Below are positions 12,101-13,834 of a DNA stretch of 13,834 bases, in pieces; within the stretch, counting starts at the first letter, position 1; each line of letters begins with the position of its first letter. A program made the position numbers and the translations under genes. Origin of the DNA: UBA5704 sp036264355 (GTDB taxonomy: Bacteria; Acidobacteriota; Thermoanaerobaculia; Multivoradales; UBA5704); contig DATARD010000101.1 in the NCBI GenBank assembly GCA_036264355.1, positions 1 through 13,834 of the forward strand, read 5' to 3'. The notes below the pieces were generated by a model, which did no database searches, was not told where the DNA came from, and worked only from the letters and a program-made list of their open reading frames with translations.

Positions 12101-13834
12101 GCCAGCGCGCCTGGGGAGATCCGCTGGAAAGGCTCGCCGGCCCGATCGGCAAAGGTGGTGCGGAGCGCCTCGTGACGCGCGGTGAGAGCGGCGAGCGCGC
12201 CCGCCAGCGCCGCGATCCGCAGCTCGCCGTGCAGCCGCAGGGCGATCGGCATGTTGTAGACCGGCCGGCCGGGCTCCAGGCGGTCGAGGAACCAGAGGCG
12301 CTGCTGGGCGAAGGAGAGCGGCAGGCCGCCGGTGCGCGGTGCCTGGAGAAGAGGAGGCAGCGGACGCGCGTCCTGCGTCTGGAGGAGCGACTCGATCCGC
12401 CGGGCGAGAGCGGCCAGACGTGGCGTCTCGAACACCGCCCGCAGCGGCAGCTCGACGCCCCACGTCTCGCGCACCCGCGACAGCAGCCGCATCGCGAGCA
12501 GGGAGTGGCCGCCGCGGGCGAAGAAATCGTCCTCGCCGCCCATCTCAGACACCAGGCCCAGGACCTCGGCGAAGATGCCGGCCACCACTCTCTCCGTCGG
12601 CGTACGCAGCGGCGTGCGGGTGCCGGGCGCAGTCTCCCCCGACGGCGCCGCAACGCTCCTGCGCTCCAACGCCCGCCGGTCCACCTTGCCGTTCGGCGTC
12701 CGCGGCAGGGCGTCGAGAGGGACAAGGAGCGAGGGGACCATGTGCTCCGGCAACCGTTCCCGCAGCCACGCCTTCAAATCCTCGGGATCGACGCCGCTCC
12801 CGCCGGATGGTGCATAGAAAGCGGCCAGATGCCGGCCGGCCCCCTCGCCGCGAGCCACCACCGCCGCTTCGCGCACCGCGGAATGGCCTTCCAGCGCCGT
12901 CTCGATCTCCCCCGGCTCGATGCGGAAGCCCCGTACCTTGACCTGATGGTCAATCCGGCCGAGAAGGTCGATCTCCCCGCCCGGCAGCCAGCGGGCCAGG
13001 TCGCCGGTGCGGTAGACGCGTCCACCGGGCGCGGAGCCCAGGGGATCGGGAACGAAGCGCTCCGCCGTCAAATCCGGCCGGTCGAAATAGCCACGCGCGA
13101 GCCCGGCGCCCGCCAGGCAGATCTCCCCCGCGACGCCGAGCGGCACCGGCCGGAACAGCGGATCGAGCAAGGAGACACGGGTGCCGGAGAGCGGCCGGCC
13201 GATCGTCACCCGCACCGCGCCGCAGTTGACGATCGAGCAGGTCGAGTAGGTCGTATCCTCGGAAGGGCCATAGAGATTGATCACCCGCTCGACCCCGCCG
13301 TTCTCATAGAGCCGCGCCGCCACCTCCGGGCGGAGCACCTCGCCGGCGAGGTTGACCGTGCGGATCGATCCCGGCAGAGCCGGCAGGGCAGCCGCCGCGG
13401 CCGGCACGGTGTTGAGCAGCGTCACCTCCCCGGCAGCGGGAAGCGACGGAAGCTCGAGGGCGTTCGCGGCCAGGTAGACCGTTCCACCCAGGCAGAGCGG
13501 GACGAAGATCTCGAACACCGAGAGATCGAACGCGAACGAGGTCGACGCCAGAACGCCGGCGAGCTCCTCCGGCGAGAACGCCCCCGCGGCCCAGCGCACC
13601 CGCGCCGCCGCGCTGCGGTGCTCGATGGCAACGCCTTTGGGGCGTCCGGTGGAGCCGGAGGTGTAGATGAGGTAGGCGAGGTTGTTGACCTGCGGGCGAA
13701 AAGCGCCCTCACCCCCGGCCCCTCTCCCGGCTCCCACCTCCCTATCCCCGGGAGAGGGGAGACCAGCAAGACGGTTCCTACCTGTCATCCTGCGGGGAGC
13801 CTCGGCGACCCAAAGGATCTGGGGGAAGGAAAGG
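9106..13834 (-). CDS. Nonribosomal peptide synthetase, A(partial)-T-C-A-T (5' end outside window)
   Basis: About 1,575 residues are visible; the frame stays open through the right edge (an ATG at 13788 is internal), so the start is unseen. Counting from that internal Met: the first adenylation domain from motif A3 (YTSGSTGRPKG, about 41) to A10; carrier protein GGHS near 429; condensation domain about 460-890 with HHIVSDG near 621 and no sign of an epimerase; a second, complete adenylation domain about 940-1440; a second carrier GGHS near 1501; then a short tail LDSLLTEIGEGT. Signature residues read from core motifs give DLFNNALTYK for the first A domain, a code I recall for alanine, and DGKDLGLVDK for the second, closest to glutamate codes. 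No thioesterase, reductase or methyltransferase follows. The product is therefore released by another protein or passed on. In-frame repeats precede both A3 motifs. Confidence 0.95.
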   Translation of the reverse strand, partial: LSFPQILWVAEAPRRMTGRNRLAGLPSPGDREVGAGRGAGGEGAFRPQVNNLAYLIYTSGSTGRPKGVAIEHRSAAARVRWAAGAFSPEELAGVLASTSFAFDLSVFEIFVPLCLGGTVYLAANALELPSLPAAGEVTLLNTVPAAAAALPALPGSIRTVNLAGEVLRPEVAARLYENGGVERVINLYGPSEDTTYSTCSIVNCGAVRVTIGRPLSGTRVSLLDPLFRPVPLGVAGEICLAGAGLARGYFDRPDLTAERFVPDPLGSAPGGRVYRTGDLARWLPGGEIDLLGRIDHQVKVRGFRIEPGEIETALEGHSAVREAAVVARGEGAGRHLAAFYAPSGGSGVDPEDLKAWLRERLPEHMVPSLLVPLDALPRTPNGKVDRRALERRSVAAPSGETAPGTRTPLRTPTERVVAGIFAEVLGLVSEMGGEDDFFARGGHSLLAMRLLSRVRETWGVELPLRAVFETPRLAALARRIESLLQTQDARPLPPLLQAPRTGGLPLSFAQQRLWFLDRLEPGRPVYNMPIALRLHGELRIAALAGALAALTARHEALRTTFADRAGEPFQRISPGALAGVTLRRVDLQSLAADRRETEARRLLDAEAAAPFDLAHGPVLRCRLLRLAAGDHLLLLTIHHIVSDGWSLGVLIRDMLELYRSALEGVPPALPMLPIQPADHAVWQRQWLRGEVLAERLAFWRASLAGAPAVLDLPTDRPRPPLRSSRGASAPLSLSPALSARIRALGRRHGATLHMTWLAALAALLARSGCGTDLPLGTTVANRDRLELEDLIGFFVNTLVLRVDAAGDPTTAELLNRARETALAAYARQDLPFEKLVEELKPERSLAHTPVFQVLLGVQNAPAPPITPAGLAVSPLPMEAHTARFDLSLTLLDTEPGLDGNLTWSTDLFDATTAQRLLGHLVILLDGMAGDPALSDRRLSDLPLVTAAALAQITEWGGTPEPAPADLCVHELFAEQAARTPEAPAVRYRDEILKFRELAERADLLAHHLRRRRVGPEVRVAIFLERSPDLLTAVLGILQAGGAFVPLDRAAPPRRLEMLLEDCGAALVVTQEGLLSHLPDSWQKRAVCLNVPFPPLPADGGAMGEGGQGGEVPQVLPENLCYVIYTSGSTGRPKGTLVQHASVVNLARALRQTVYAGLPSGLRVALNAPLAFDGAIKQVIQILFGDTLDILPEDVRLDPASLPVYLLEHEIDVLDCTPSQLRLFLAEDAWHSVAPPPHLLIGGEAIDGATWDRLAADPRTTAWNLYGPTECTVDSTVCRVGIGGPVIGRPIPNAAVRLLDADLHPVPVGVAGQLHIAGAGLARGYLGRPDLTAERFQPDPFAPFSKTEPGERLYATGDLARWLPDGRLEIRGRADLQVKIHGVRIEPGEIEAALLQHPDVHEAAVLAAGEPGHLRLAAWINSPGAAGDDLQAWLRDRLPTALIPAVFLIAPEPLPRTPSGKIDRLALAARTPREQAHPDFVAPRYDLEEQLAALWCDLLSVERVGIHDNFFALGGHSLLATRLTAHIRGQLGVEVPIDTLFEHPDLASQAEWILNEFLRLSGQDLDSLLTEIGEGT
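10504..10559. repeat. Palindromic repeat in frame in the second A domain
   Basis: CCCCCCTCTCCC (10517-10528) faces GGGAGAGGGGGG (10547-10558). The adjoining CTCACCCCCC matches the CTCAC half of the intergenic element at 8316-8380. In the protein it codes the linker PPLPADGGAMGEGGQGGE directly before PENLCYVIYTSGSTG. Confidence 0.75.
13703..13760. repeat. Palindromic repeat in frame in the first A domain
   Basis: CCCCTCTCCC (13719-13728) faces GGGAGAGGGG (13750-13759), preceded by GCGCCCTCACCCCCGG. It shares about 22 of 26 positions with the arm of the intergenic element. It codes a Gly-rich linker GAGRGAGGEGA directly before VNNLAYLIYTSGSTG. Confidence 0.8.
13779..13834. repeat. Second intergenic-looking segment read in frame at the window edge
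   Basis: On the minus strand this reads as AGATCCTTTGGGTCGCC through CAGGATGACAGG, a pattern I associate with non-coding genomic repeats, translated here as PQILWVAEAPRRMTG. It adjoins the palindrome at 13703-13760. The repeat call is from memory of style, not a search. Confidence 0.35.

Noticed and set aside
10847..12463. Long second leftward frame across the condensation domain
   Set aside because: It overlaps the real NRPS frame and is Arg/Pro/Ala-rich, typical of a shadow frame in GC-rich DNA.

Overview
This is a GC-rich bacterial window with a mobile-element end on the left, a disturbed region of metabolic genes in the middle, a repeat-filled non-coding stretch, and the 3' part of a large nonribosomal peptide synthetase (NRPS) gene on the right. 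Nothing in it fixes the taxon. High GC, a large NRPS, type II NADH dehydrogenase and many palindromic intergenic repeats would fit a soil-type phylum such as Acidobacteriota or Myxococcota, but that is inference.

Positions 1-2349: right end of an integrative element. On the minus strand lie a tyrosine recombinase of the P4/DUF4102 type (867-2129), a small protein with a helix-turn-helix-like C-terminus (341-862) and an AlpA-like regulator/excisionase that runs off the left edge (1-253). The element stops at a 45-bp 3' piece of a tRNA-Arg(CCG) gene (2305-2349), which I read as the attachment site; the intact tRNA should lie beyond the left edge.

Positions 2337-3658: an aspartate kinase whose domains are all recognisable but spread over three reading frames. 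Two single-base insertions break it, both in homopolymers followed by CGAG. Its last frame ends antisense inside the tRNA remnant.

Positions 3871-6433: a gene of unknown role (4162-6147) that joins a PD-(D/E)XK nuclease-like core to a C-terminal beta-rich domain resembling YfaP/DUF2135. Two direct copies (about 96% identical) of the 3' end of an ndh gene flank it. One copy is a broken remnant (3871-3975); the other belongs to the intact type II NADH dehydrogenase (6300-7586). A retropepsin-like clan AA protease (7678-8058) is transcribed divergently from ndh.

Positions 8059-9105: no protein gene, but dense structure. There are three palindromes of intergenic-repeat type. A block follows between two inverted copies of a 12-mer (8462-8996); it holds a degenerate tandem array of about 41-bp hairpin-bearing units and a perfect palindrome that supplies -35 boxes for divergent promoters. 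The rightward promoter is followed about 110 bp later by a strong intrinsic terminator, so a short RNA of about 105 nt is predicted.

Positions 9106-13834: NRPS, open through the right edge, with order A(partial)-T-C-A-T and no thioesterase. The two adenylation signatures read as alanine and a glutamate-like acidic residue. Both A domains carry an in-frame palindromic repeat, related to the intergenic one at 8316-8380, at the same place just before core motif A3.
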